Origin: Maea johnstoni
Taxonomy: Eukaryota > Annelida > Polychaeta > Spionida > Magelonidae
Length of the DNA: 64,000 bases
Direction: 5' to 3'
Assembly: GCA_963942565.1 (NCBI GenBank)
Contig: OZ012685.1
Location: forward strand, 53,127,328 to 53,191,327
The position numbers and the translations under genes were made by a program. This document shows positions 11,848 to 46,227 of this stretch, piece after piece. Numbering within the stretch: position 1 is the first letter of the stretch; each line of letters begins with the position of its first letter. The notes beneath the pieces were generated by a model. That model worked only from the letters and a program-made list of their open reading frames with translations. It did no database searches and was not told where the DNA came from.

Positions 11848-12052
11848 AGAAAAAAACTCTAAGATAGCGTCAGCCATTAAAGAGTCACAGTAAAGAAAAA
11901 AACCTCTAAGATAGTGTCAGCCATCAAAGAGTCACAGTAAAGAAAAAAACTCTTAGATAGAGTCTGCCATTAAAGAGTCACAGTAAAGAAAAAAACTCTA
12001 AAATAGAGTTGGCCATCAAAGAGTCACAGTAATGAAAAAAGCTCTAAAATAG
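11816..12052 (+). repeat. 46-47-base tandem array built from the last codons and stop of ABAT
   Basis: The end of the coding sequence (GCCATCAAAGACTCACAGTAA, codons for A-I-K-D-S-Q-stop) is repeated downstream four more times, each followed by an A-rich spacer and CTCTAA. The TAA codons fall at 11845, 11891, 11938, 11984 and 12030. The first is in frame with the gene and ends translation, so the other copies are 3' UTR. The likely origin is tandem duplication of the terminal coding segment. Confidence 0.93.
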
Positions 12053-12589
12053 TTAAACTGAAATAGATATCATTCCATGCCGGTGTCGAGGAGTTAATAC
12101 TTTTATTTAACACACTTAGCTTTGGAGTGTATATATGGTCTCACTAATATTCTGTGAAAATACCTAGAGAAATATTTAAAAGTAAGTTGTTATTTCAAAT
12201 TTGTCAGACCATGTGTGCACTACAATTGCACAGAGTTTGCTGTCATGTAATTCACACCTGCATAACTTCTATATCATTTAAGTCATACTGGAGAAATAGA
12301 ATTTCAACATAAAAGGGATTTGATCATTTGAACAGTGGATTAGTCCTCATTATTAGTTCATTAAATCTGTAAAACTTCAGAGGGTCAAATAAAGAGTGTG
12401 GATTTGGGGGAAATCTTACAAGAATATTTGAATATGGAGGTGTAAGAATAAACTGCCAGTCATTTTTTTACGGAAAGTCTCTTACCATAAAAACATATAA
12501 TAATGTGGCAGAACACTAGAAAGTTTTTCCATACAAGGTTGAGTGCCAAAAAATCAAAACATTATGTACTATAATACCCTGTGTATTGA

Positions 12590-12801
12590 AGGTTTGAATG
12601 CTGCGGGTGGCTAATTTTGCCATTACGAAATGATGCAAAAAAAAAGCTGAAAAATGACTGAAACCCTGGCACATGGGTACTCATCTGAGAGTTTTCAGAG
12701 CTTTCAAATGAATACCAACATGACAGGATTTAGATGGTTTTCAAAAATCTTTGCATCCTTGTTTTTTGGACAAAATTAATCTCGGCATTGAAAGTGTTAG
12801 T
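12590..12801 (+). mobile_element. TTAA-type MITE family A, old copy
   Basis: Interior is intact but the end motifs have decayed (GAAGGTTTGAATGCTGCGGG and GGCATTGAAAGTGTTAG). Confidence 0.75.
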
Positions 12802-13062
12802 TGACTGATTGATCAGTTGTTGTTTTTGTTTATTTGGCCAATGTAAGGTGGATAGAGGGATGCAGGGTTACTCCTGCGGTTATGAATAAAGATTATCTCA
12901 CAAGAGCATGAGTCATCATGCATTTGCCAAAACACGCACATATAATAGAATGTATGAGATTTCACATTCCAATAGTTCAGATTACCCATGTCTGCCATTC
13001 ATATCATCAGAGGTTTTCATTGAATCAAAATCTCTGATATCATACATAAGTGATTTCCTCTT

Positions 13063-13220
13063 TACGATGGTGCATGTGTGAACAGCTGAAAAAAAAATTG
13101 AAAATTTTCCACTGTTTTTCCAAAAACAGCAGAATTTGTTTTAGATTTTATTTTCTCCACCGTTTTTCCAAAAACAGCAGAAAAATATTTTTTCTGCTGT
13201 TCACACCTGCACCATCGTAC
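13063..13220. mobile_element. palindromic MITE, 158 bases
   Basis: TACGATGGTGCATGTGTGAA and TTCACACCTGCACCATCGTA are near-exact inverses, flanked by CCTCTT on both sides (57-62 and 13221-13226). Inside, CC(A/G)TTTTTCCAAAAACAGCAG is repeated twice. Confidence 0.85.
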
Positions 13221-13910
13221 CTCTTGAATAAGCTCAGCAGAATAAAATGGAAAGACATTTGAATGAAAAGAATGTAACACTTCGTTGCTTGTAGCCTAGT
13301 CAAAACGTATTTAGGTGATGGAAATATTTACAGAAGCATTTAGTTATTACCTGTACTCACCACATTTACTCATATGTGTCAAAAGTACCGGTATATTGAT
13401 TTGATTGTATCTTTAGTCTTACTCCTATGTGTCAAAAGTATATTGATTTTATTTCATTTTCTAGCCTTAAGTTTAGAGAATTATTATTGAGATTGTGCAA
13501 AGCACTCATTTTAGTATCTATTTGCCAAATGATTTTTATTTGTGAATTTGTAACTTGTTAACTTTATACAGTGTAATCAGTTAGCTGCATTTAAGTGATG
13601 ATATGTTATTATGTATACTGTGATTACATTTACTAATATTGTGATTACATTCATGTTGTGAGTGTTGATACGTACTGTAAATAAGGCGCACAAGCTTATT
13701 ATGTAGGAGTATAATATGAAAAAAACCTATATGATTATAGGTATAAGGACATTGAAATCCATTAATAAGATAATTGTCTTATATAACAGTTGATGTATGG
13801 GGAAAATATGTAATCTACCCACTCTATATGTGTGTAATCAAATGTATTCTGTGCATAAAATATGTGACCAATGTTGATTGGCGATGATTGACCGATCCTG
13901 GCATATACAT

Positions 13911-13990
13911 ACCATAAATTCTTTGTAATGTGGGACACTTTTTGATTAATTACGTTTTTTATGGGTTGGCCCAGAAAACTATAAGTTTCC
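13911..13990. mobile_element. MITE family D, left-end fragment
   Basis: ACCATAAATTCTTTGTAAT, GGGACAC and TTTTTTATGGGTTGGCCC match the start of the 47709 copy. Confidence 0.55.
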
Positions 13991-14408
13991 TATAGTCTCT
14001 TCACAAAGGTGCATAAGAACTTTGATTTTTAAACTTGTGGTAAGTTGAAAAGGTAATATTTACCTACCTGGAAGGAGAGGTAAAAGGTGTGCAGGGTCTT
14101 ACTCTGAGGTATGTGTTCAATAATGATCGCCACCTCATCTTAGTATACTAAATATAATCTATATGTATCACACATTAATCCATAAATTGTTTGCGTATTG
14201 CTTAAACCATGTTAACATATATGTGTGCTGATGTCAACGATATACTATTATACATCATATGTGTTTATTGGTATAAATAAATGATGATTTTATTTCTGTG
14301 TACTGTTATAAATAATCTCAGCTGAAACTTGCATATCTAATTCTTTTGCAGAGGTAAAATGCTGTAAGGGTGGAGATGTTTTTTTTGTTCCTGGTGTTAT
14401 AGAAGATA

Positions 14409-14829
14409 TCAACCCTTAAACTGGTTGTGGCAAATTTTGACAATACAAAATGGTGCAAAAAAACTGGAAAATGACTGAAATCCTAGCAAATGGGTACTCA
14501 TCCGAGAGTACTCATTGAGAGCTTTCCAATGAATACCAACATGACAGGGTTTAGAGCGTTTTCAAAAATCGTTGTGTCCTTTTGCTTTGGACTTATCTAT
14601 TCCAATGCTGAGGCTACTTTCATCCTAAGCACAAGGATGCAAAGAATTCTGAAAACCATCTAAACCCCGTCATGATGGTGTTCATTGGATAGCTATTGCT
14701 AAGCACTATCACATGAGTACCCATGTGCCATGGTTTCAGTCATTTTTCAGGTTTTTGCTTCATTTAGTATTGGCCAAATTAGCCACCAGCAGCATAAGGG
14801 TTAAGTAGCCTCTGCATTGGAAAGGTTAA
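14409..14829 (+). mobile_element. TTAA-type MITE family A, host copy interrupted by another copy
   Basis: Left part 14409-14592 and right part 14805-14829 (GTAGCCTCTGCATTGGAAAG then GTTAA) belong to one copy. The piece between is a reverse-oriented copy of the same family. Confidence 0.85.
14593..14804 (-). mobile_element. TTAA-type MITE family A nested in another copy
   Basis: Bounded by TTAT (14593-14596) and TTAA (14801-14804) at the break in the outer copy, which fits insertion at a TTAA site. Confidence 0.85.
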
Positions 14830-15540
14830 GAATTCTTGTGAAGGGTCAGTGACTCTTGGAGTTGGAGGGGGTGTGAGTTTATTGCATTCTTCACTTCTTT
14901 CATTCGACTAAGAATAGCTTATCTTATAAATGTGATCAAAATGAACCCTCCATACAAAGTACTCATTTTTCCCAAATCTATAAAGACACTTTGAAATTAG
15001 AAATTTTTATTGTATATCCAATGATATACTAGTCTTTCTTGCACTCTGTATGTAGTCTTGCACTTTTTTATTGAACAGTTTTTTTTCAAATCTGCAACTT
15101 TAGGATTTCTTACTAAATATACCAGTATCCATAGAGACAGAACTCATGATATGAAAATGCTGTAAAATGTATTTTATGGTGGAACAATAATGATACTTCC
15201 TAGTTTTTTTTTTATTTCTGAAACACTGCTGAGAGCCTACTGTTGTAAAATTGATCACAGATACTCACAAATGTTTGGTTTACTTGAATTATCATGTTCG
15301 TGCAACATCAAAAGCTTTTAAGTGGAATGTTGCAAGATTTTTATTTAGACACTTATGTTATGCATAACTGAATAATGTATATATGTGCCAATATTTAGTG
15401 CCAGCATTTATTGTAATCCATACTGCACAAGAATCCTGTCTATGTATCACAGTAATATTATGTATAATTGATAAAGGAACTATAAAGCACATTATTTATA
15501 CATTATTAAGCTTTTTAACAAATAAACAATAAAATAGCCC

Positions 15541-18027
15541 AGTATTGTTACTCTAATTTGTGTTAGCCAATTTAATAAAGCCCACTAAAAAGTTGTAATC
15601 CATATATTCTGTATTCCTCTGTTTAGGCACATTTGTGGGTGACAGGTTAGGAGATAATTTGCTAGAAGGGGTATTGCCATTCTTGTATAGCCGCACCTCA
15701 GGGCCACTACGAGCCTGAACACGCTTATGCCTAAGATTCACCTTAGTAAGTGCCCTTTAGATCGTAGCCATTTAAATAAATTTGTAATAAATCATTAACT
15801 TTGAATCATTAAAAGGGGAGATATGTCCAGCTTTGCGTAACATTTCTTGTAATTTCTAAAAATGGATTCCATGAGAGTTATCAATAATACTGGTAGGGTA
15901 TTTTATGCTGCTTTGGGCATGAATGGGTCAATTAGATAAATAGCACTGAGACTGATAACTTTGAATTCCACACTTTATTTGGTGAACAGGTCCTTGCTAA
16001 ATATGGACCAGCTAGGACTGCATCTGCACCTCAGCTTTTACTTTTCAAAATTACAGAAGATGCAGTTATTTGCTGCTGCCAAGGGATGGGTCAATAACTA
16101 GGGTTGATATAGAGTGCTTTACAAAGTTCCATCATTGCTGACATCACACAAGGACACTAAGCAGATTCAATGATACAAAAATCTTCTCACAAAACACGGC
16201 ACCACATGTACACGAAAATATGCACATGGCAGTGGTAATGGTGGGATGTAGGCTACATGTCAACAACAACAACAACACTACCAGTACTATTCAGATGCAA
16301 AGCAGACCAATAGCGTACTGCGGTATGGTACAAAATATCATCATGGATACCTGGCAACTTCAGTTGTTGTAGGATATAGGTACCAAATTATGAAAACGAT
16401 TACACTTTAATATAAAGCTGTTGGTAGATTCATGCACAGTAAGTAATGAACCAACGGATGACTATATTTCTTTGACAAAGCTTCTATTATAAAAATGTTG
16501 CTGTATGTCCTAGAAGGGACAGTAGCAATACCACTGGGTACATATCAACAGAGTTTTGTGTGTGTATCCCAAATTCTTCAGAAATGGCTATTATAATTTT
16601 CTGGAGATATTTTGTGAGTTTCCCGTCATGTCAGGGTAATACTTTATTCATTACCAGAAAACCATTTTGTCAAATAACAGGACTCATTTTGGCTCAGTAC
16701 ACACAATTTGAGAACTTATTTTGGTATAATTGACACTCATCTATAATTCAATAGTAGCAGCCCCTCGTACAAACCCTCCCTCCTTTAACAGTCCACCAAA
16801 GCATTCCTAGCGCTACAGGAGAGGAATAAGCAAAATGAGACAAACACCCATGCAAGCAGATTCACAGAGCTGTACCATGGCCACCCAGGAGCTTTTCTAG
16901 GAGGCAATCTTTTCCAATATCAATTATTTGGTGCTTAAAAGATCCCCAAGAAACCAGTCAAAGTCGCAATGACTTAGGAACTAATCATTTAAATTGGGAG
17001 TAAGCAAATATTCACAAAATATTTGCAAGGGGGGTGATGATCATTTCTCCTTCAAATATTTTCATTAAATACTTGTGTAAGAAAGATATCATCAGAATTG
17101 CAGGCCTTGAAGGCTTCAGCAGAGAGAAATGTGATGTCACTCTTAAATCCACAATTTTCTTCCCAATATTTGAAAATGAAATAACATCAATGTAGAGAGC
17201 AAATGATACTTGCTACTACTCTTATTTTCATTTCACATCAGCAACCTTTGTAAAATTAACTCAATTGAATGTTTCCAATGAATGTAAAGTTAAAATTTCT
17301 TTATATCAGTTACATCTAAAACTTTTATAAATCATGCTAGAATTGTCACAGTACATATTTTACAAAACTTATGCAATGACCCTTATAAGCTGCATGTATA
17401 ATTATTGAAATATTTATTTCATATTTAAAACCTTAATTTCTTTGACAGCTCCTTCAAATATTGACCTTACGCATACAGAATTGGGTGAGATGAATTTGTT
17501 TAAGTTGATATTCAAAGATTCCTTCTCCCTTAACTGCCCTAAAAATACATAAATTGTATGTAACTACTAGTTAATTGAATGCAAAACTTTAAAATTGTCA
17601 GTATACTGCTTAAAACAGTACTTTTATTAAAAGGTATAAACATGCATAAGGTGACAGAATTTATACATACAATTCCTTGATTGACCGGTAATAGGAATTT
17701 CAATTAATTGGTTCCAAACAATACTATCATTCAATTAAAATGTTCATACTGCACAAAAAATAATGCCAATGCTACTATAAATTACTACTCAAAATATCAT
17801 GTTTGAAAATATCTTAATTACATTTTAATTTCAACAATGTAGCTATTCCTAATGATATCTATATAACTAGAGATCAAAATGCACCTGCTGAAACCTTAAA
17901 CAAAATACAAGGAGAAATTATTCAATGAACAAACTAGACTATGCATCTCCAAAATCTGCTAACCCTTCCCCAAGCTAAATCATTTGTATCCAAGTTTTTG
18001 CAAATACATGTATTTCTTCGTGCAATA
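15541..18027. other. ABAT-GTPBP1 spacer, no identified gene
   Basis: Mostly AT-rich sequence without a recognisable gene. At 15600-15741 there is a short patch of higher GC open on both strands (62 codons on the minus strand, about 33 codons on the plus strand ending at TGA near 15717). It matches nothing I know and has no convincing splice sites. I see nothing else specific. Confidence 0.4.
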
Positions 18028-18996
18028 CTGTAGAACACGAAATTCACGCGTGTCCCATGTATAGCAAATTTGGGAGTTTTGCGTCATAGCGTATCTTTAT
18101 ATTAGCGTCTCTGTACCGTAACAGCCGCCGCTGACAGCGCCATCTGTCGCAAAAAAGACGAACTAATTTAAGCAGAGAATGCTTGCCCGTAATTACATCA
18201 TTTGGCGGACGTGACTTCCGTCCATATGATGCTGAAATGTCGGGCAGATGCTGTGTTTCCATTCTGGCGGGCATAGTAGGCGATTTGAGCCCGTTGCTCA
18301 GCTGAGTAACTATTGTTGCCCGATCTCTTTCGTTTTCTTGACGCTGACCCTGACTGTTTTAAAGTTTCAGAAACTGAGCGGTCTGCACTGGCAATAACTG
18401 CCATGGGGACAATTCATATCTCTCCTTGGTAGACTTAGCTCCTTTCAGCCAGGCAAGCATTGTGTTAAAAGTGTTTAATTTCTAGCTTTAAATGATGTTA
18501 GAAGTTACAGTATTTAAAAGTCACAGTCCAGGTTGACAGAAGCCACACTACTGAGCTCTTGATCTAATGCTGCCAGAGTGAAGCAACCTAAATTTAGCAT
18601 TTGTTTGTGAGTAAACAGGGCCGCCAGAACAATAGCTGGGCACCTATCCTTCTGGTTGCTATGTGCAACACTCACTCAGTAGTCTGGCTTCTGTCAACCT
18701 GGACTGTGACTTTTAAATACTAGTACTGTAACTTTTAACATCATTTAATGCTAGGTTTTAAACATTTTTATCAAAATGCTTGCCTGGCTGAAAGGAGCTA
18801 AGCCTACCAAGGACTACTCAGCTGAGCAACAGACTATGCCCCGCCAGAATGGAAAAAAATCTATCAACAAAATTGACGTCAGCGCCACCAGTGGCTAAAA
18901 AAAAGGACAAACTACAGCGTTTTTATATATAGCGAAGCGGCACCAGACGCTAAGTACGCTATATATAAACACACGCGGAAATTTCGTGTTCTACAG
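18028..18996. mobile_element. fold-back DNA transposon relic with TA target duplication
   Basis: Ends are CTGTAGAACACGAAATTCAC and its inverse (GAAATTTCGTGTTCTACAG), each bordered by TA (18026-18027 and 18997-18998), as in the Tc1/mariner-pogo superfamily. Inner parts also pair: GTTGCTCAGCTGAGTA near 18293 with TACTCAGCTGAGCAAC near 18816, and AGTCACAGTCCAGGTTGACA near 18520 with its inverse near 18695. Most of the element is thus one imperfect hairpin with unequal arms. The minus strand at 18198-18404 keeps 68 open codons with a basic stretch (SRKRKRS) and AEQRAQIAYYARQNGN, which resembles the N-terminal helix-turn-helix of some pogo-like transposases. That resemblance is from memory only. 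No DDE catalytic domain is visible, so the element is non-autonomous. Confidence 0.75.
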
Positions 18997-20083
18997 TATA
19001 TCAATTTCTGTTTTCCCCTTCTCTCTCTCTCTCTCTCTCTCTCTGTGACACAAATTAAGTTGGGAGAAATGTGCCATAGTCCAAGTTCACAACCACAAAG
19101 CACACGTGGTGTTATGTATTGTTAAATACAATAGCTATTGTCTGGGAAATACAAACACCTTATCTAAAACTTGACAAATGATGCATTCAAGAAGTCGAAA
19201 AGCTGCACCATTGTACAAGCAAAATTTTTCTTGTGCATATCCCTCATATTTTTTATTTGTGGACTTACAACTATTTGTGCAAATATTTGTAAATGAAGAT
19301 GTTTTTACAAACTTATACCTTGACATCTTGTTGCACCATATCTGATAATTTTCTTTGTTTTCATACTATTGTCACAATGATATTTCATACCAACTCGGAC
19401 TTTCAGCACATCAAAATCTGTAACAAATACAGATACCTTTATTTCAATGGAATTGCAGTCCATGAACTTTGTGCAGAACTTAACCAGTGTGACGGGCATA
19501 AGCATCGGCTAAAAGCATCCTACAGCATCATTCATTGTGGGTAAAGACACAAAGATACTAAATAACAGTGTCTGAACTCATCCCTTTGTTTTGTTTAGGG
19601 TACTCTGATGGAAGACCGCAACAGTCCGAGATACATGGCAAGAAAATAAGTTTTTGAATTCAGATAAAACTGATTCTTAAAACCAAAACATTAAGGAGTA
19701 AAACATGTATAATTCATTTGGCTATAAACTACACAAGGCCATAAAATGCAAATAAGCATGAGTTCAGATTTTAAAATTGTTGAATTTGAAAATAAACCAC
19801 AAATGAAATATATATATAAATATTTACGTATATGAAAAAAAGTCAAACAATTTATCAAGTGGGCCCCTGGAATATCCTGAATTTGTGGTTGACACAGGTA
19901 ATAACAGAACAAAAAGGATAGGAAATAAGTCCAACTTGCTAGTATCTCAAGTGTCTTTCTAAATCTTCCTGGGAGAACCTTAATTTTGTCCAACGCTATA
20001 AAATGGATTGTGCATCACTTTCAGACTCATGGCTTTATCTCTGACAATCTACAGGCTCCTCCAAAGCTAGATTTCCGTTTCTC
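18997..20083. other. spacer with a CT microsatellite
   Basis: A (CT)n tract occupies about 19018-19044. The rest is AT-rich with no identified gene. It may include the 3' UTR of GTPBP1 (minus strand), but I could not fix a polyadenylation site. Confidence 0.35.
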
Positions 20084-20294
20084 TTAAACCTTATGCTGCT
20101 GTTAGCTAATTTGGCCAATACAAATTGATGCAAAAACCAGAAAAATGACTGAAACCCTGGCATATGGGTACTCATCTGAGAGTACTCAACGAGAGCTATC
20201 CAATGAATACCAACATGACAGGGTTAAGATGATTTTCAAAAACTTTGCATCCTTGCACTTTGGATGAAAGTAGCCTCAGCATTGGAAGGGTTTT
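20084..20294 (+). mobile_element. TTAA-type MITE family A
   Basis: Left TTAAACCTTATGCTGCTG, right GCATTGGAAGGGTTTT; 82 bases beyond the GTPBP1 stop. Confidence 0.82.
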
Positions 20295-20375
20295 ACAAGC
20301 ATACCTTACCCCAGTTGTGATAGTTTGCTGCCTATAGGTAAGTGGGAGGGGCTGCAGATCAAAAATGAATTTAAT

Positions 20376-26981
<6,606 letters not shown>

Positions 26982-28537
26982 TTTGAATTTAATTCCTCCA
27001 CGTTGCTCTCAATATGGTACTGTAGATCCAAATCAGAATTAAAACAAGTGTGCAATGAAGCAAATTCTTAAATCACTGGTGATCACTTCACCTGAAATTG
27101 CTGAAGATCTATTTCAGGATTGGAAAAGTAAGGTAGTTGTAACTTGGTACATTACTTTAATCCTACTTTTAAAAGTTCCTAATTTGCAAGAGTTTAACGT
27201 GTTGTCATGTTGATTTAGTCTAAATGCAGATTCATTGTTTTGCTCATTTAGCAAGCTTTGCAAGTTATTCAGACAGAAACCTACACAACTTATCCCATTT
27301 ATCTGTGCCTATCACAACTGAAGTCTATAATGCAGTAGCGCTTATCATATCACTGCACCGTACTAAATGAACTTCGGAACTGACGCAACCAAACGAAATG
27401 CCCTTTACAAATTGTTATGCTTTAACTCGTACCAAAACAAAAATAGAATGAGAGTTTGTGGTTTCACCACCATGTCATCACCCGACTGCGCATGGTGAAC
27501 GCGCACCCGGCAACTCTCGCTCAAGGCCGCGAGACTTAAACATTTTTTATATTTTTTTCTTTGCGAATCGATTTTCAATTTCACATGTCTCATTTGTGTA
27601 TGAAAATTCTCTAAAATATTTTTCTCACTCCTTTTTACAGCGTTATGTAATCAGATAATGTACGATGATATACACACAGATATCAATGACGTTTTGTTTT
27701 ATGTGCACAACAAAGTTCGATGACGTAGTTCACAAGTGTTTGGTGTTACCATGATGGACCTGTACATGGTGTGTTCCCTATATTGGCCAAACAGAGGGGA
27801 CTAGGATCAAAATATTTCAGATGCGGACAATACAAGATCAAGGGTGATCTTACAAAGATTTTATGCATTTGAAGAAGGAGATACCTTGTCATGATTATTT
27901 CTGACACAAGGCGAAGGAGAGAACATTGATTGCCACTCCCACTTGTTAACATCTATAGGAATTCTGGTCATACCAGTCCATGCAGTGAGTCACAACACCA
28001 CACAGAAGTTCCAGATTTCCTAGAAATACAGATAGGAGAGTGTGCAAGTGGATATCTACTGGATCTGACATGATCTACATGCTAAACACCTATCTTCAAT
28101 ATCTGTGTATAGCAGCTAAGGTTTATCTCAACATACATTGCCAGGCAACCTGTGTGCTCTAATCCAGAACTAATCCCATAATTGAGGCAAGGATTAAGGA
28201 AGGGATTAGGAGGATTATATATGGAACCTGGTGCTACTGGTGTCTTTTGCAGTTGTTCCCAGGGAGAGGAGATATCATTGAAACAAATGTCAAATTCTCT
28301 ACCAATGGATTTATGATAGACGCAAATGAATGGTACATGTATATCTAGGACTTAATCTTTCATGCAAGCCATTCTCTCCCTTACATAAGATACATGTACA
28401 CATAGGTTTGATAACTGATTGGCTACCCATCAAAAAAGGATTAAGCACAACTTTAATTGGACTACAGGTTCTTGGTTTTCAACCAATGAATGATTAACAA
28501 AGTAGATGTTTTCATCAAATAACCAAATGTCCTACAG
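26982..28537. promoter_or_regulatory. divergent GTPBP1-JOSD intergenic region, presumed two-way promoter
   Basis: The two start codons lie 1.6 kb apart, pointing away from each other. A CpG-richer patch at about 27477-27535 (GCGCATGGTGAACGCGCACC and CTCAAGGCCGCGAGAC) stands out from the AT-rich surroundings and is the best candidate for a core promoter or first UTR exons. No TATA box can be assigned. The rest of the spacer (27.6-28.5 kb) shows nothing I can name. Confidence 0.4.
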
Positions 28538-28573
28538 GAGGAGACTACGAAAATATCTCAAGTGGGAGTAGCG

Positions 28574-44786
<16,213 letters not shown>

Positions 44787-44810
44787 TGAGCACAGCATCG
44801 TGTGTGTGGT

Positions 44811-45076
44811 CTTAGATGAATAAAAACAAGTGGATATGAAACCAGCCGGTTAACCTTAACAACCAGACTGTGGCGAATTGCCTAAAAGTTACGTACTGCG
44901 CATGTTGGTGCGCAGCTTTCTTTGTAATGTAAACGATACGAGAGCCCTCATTGGTATTTGTCTCCTTGTGATGTCACACTGATACCAGATTCGAGACCCC
45001 TGGCATAGCCAGTCTTCACTATAGCGCATATAGTAATTGGTCTTTCGCTACATATCCATTCTTTTATTCATCTAAG
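44811..45076 (-). mobile_element. MITE family G, copy at the JOSD 3' end, with 15-base perfect inverted ends
   Basis: The ends are CTTAGATGAATAAAA (44811-44825) and TTTTATTCATCTAAG (45062-45076). Read on the minus strand, the interior matches the other G copies (GGAGACAAATACCAATGAGG, CTCTCGTAT..GTTTACATTA, ACATGCGCAG). It begins 24 bases after the JOSD stop codon. Confidence 0.8.
44819..44824 (+). terminator. candidate JOSD polyadenylation signal AATAAA, inside a transposon end
   Basis: This is the first AATAAA after the stop codon, 33 bases downstream. It is part of the inverted end of the G-family MITE, so JOSD probably uses a signal brought by the element. Not proven: no transcript data are available. 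Confidence 0.55.
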
Positions 45077-45213
45077 GGGTTTAGAAGTCAGGAAGTCCTT
45101 ATTGTTAGTGTTATGATTGTGGTCGTTAGAAAGTGCTTTATTGTGAGATGGGGAATTGCACCCTTATGGGAGGGTGATATAACTTGGGTATTTCATTTGC
45201 TGAAGTAAGGGCT

Positions 45214-45444
45214 TTAACCCATTAATGCTCACAGCGGCCAAAACCAGCCTGACAATTTTGATGAAATCTTTCAGGCTAAAGCAAAATTGGCAAAGTTTTT
45301 GAAGGAGAAATGTTCATCGGAATATTATCCAGAACTCTTCTTCAAATATTCTGTGAAATTATTCTTAATTCAAAAGTTATTGTCAAAAGCATTGTCAATC
45401 CAGACGACAATTTCTGGAGCAACTTTTAAGTGTTAATGGGTTAA
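45214..45444 (+). mobile_element. TTAA-type MITE family B
   Basis: Best copy: TTAACCCATTAATGCTCACA and AAGTGTTAATGGGTTAA are inverted ends over about 15 bases with TTAA on each side; 231 bases. Confidence 0.87.
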
Positions 45445-45485
45445 GGATGACCATCCTGTGTATGGTTGACATTAGTAATACTCAC

Positions 45486-45588
45486 TTAACCCTTCCAATG
45501 CTGAGGATACTTCCATCCAAAGCACAAGGACAAAAAAGATTTTTGAAAAACATCTAAACCCTATGATGTTGGTATTCATCGGATAGAA
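45486..45588 (-). mobile_element. TTAA-type MITE family A, half copy
   Basis: Reverse right half TTAACCCTTCCAATGCTGAG, truncated at CATCGGATAG. Confidence 0.75.
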
Positions 45589-45914
45589 ATTCAGGTGTAA
45601 ATGTTGTCCTGACTTCATTGTGGAAGAATAAAGTTAGTTTTTATACTTGCATGGAAATGTCTCAACTTGTGATTTGGGACAGTAAGATTTGAGTAGTCTG
45701 TGTTAGCTCTGGACAACCTTGACTGCAGCAAAATAATTGCGCTAGGTTCTAAAAAATGTTGTCTTTTGAGAATTGTGATATTGTCATTGTGTAATGTACC
45801 AATTAGAATAATGTCTTGTATAATTTTTTAAAACCTAAAAGGAACAATAACTTTCTGTCAAATATATCTCAAATTAAAAGTGTTATTATCAAGATATGAC
45901 CATGTGCGCTGGGG

Positions 45915-46227
45915 CAGGGTCTTAGCCAGGATTTAGAAACTGGGTGCCCAAAATTGCCAAATTTTAAATTTTTGGGCGTCCAAATTTTAAAGGGGGACCA
46001 GAATATACTCAGATTTGAACCATAAACATGTATAAATTATCAAAATAAGGCATGATATCCTTATACAATGTCATAGGAATAATATGGAGATGAAAAAAAT
46101 TAATTATATGCTTGAGAATGACATTTTAAGAAATTCCCCACAAAACATTTTGGGTGTCCTGAGGGGTGCTTTTTAAGGGTTTGGGTGTCCAATAAGACAT
46201 CCAGACGCCCTGCTGGCTAAGACCCTG
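45915..46227 (-). mobile_element. hAT-type MITE (family C)
   Basis: Ends CAGGGTCTTAGCCAGG and GGCTAAGACCCTG; flanks CGCTGGGG and CGCTGGGT. Confidence 0.9.

Larger units (their letters stand above)
12053..15540 (+). other. ABAT 3' UTR and flank
   Basis: No coding exon is seen. AATAAA motifs at 14276-14281, 15521-15526 and 15528-15533 are candidate polyadenylation signals; which is used is unknown. The stretch also holds three piggyBac-type MITE copies (two nested), a 158-base palindromic MITE and a fragment of the TACCGTAAATTC element. Confidence 0.4.

Noticed and set aside
28562-28573. Upstream GTG start for JOSD
   Set aside because: Animal nuclear genes start at ATG; the ATG at 28574 is the first in frame after the probable acceptor.
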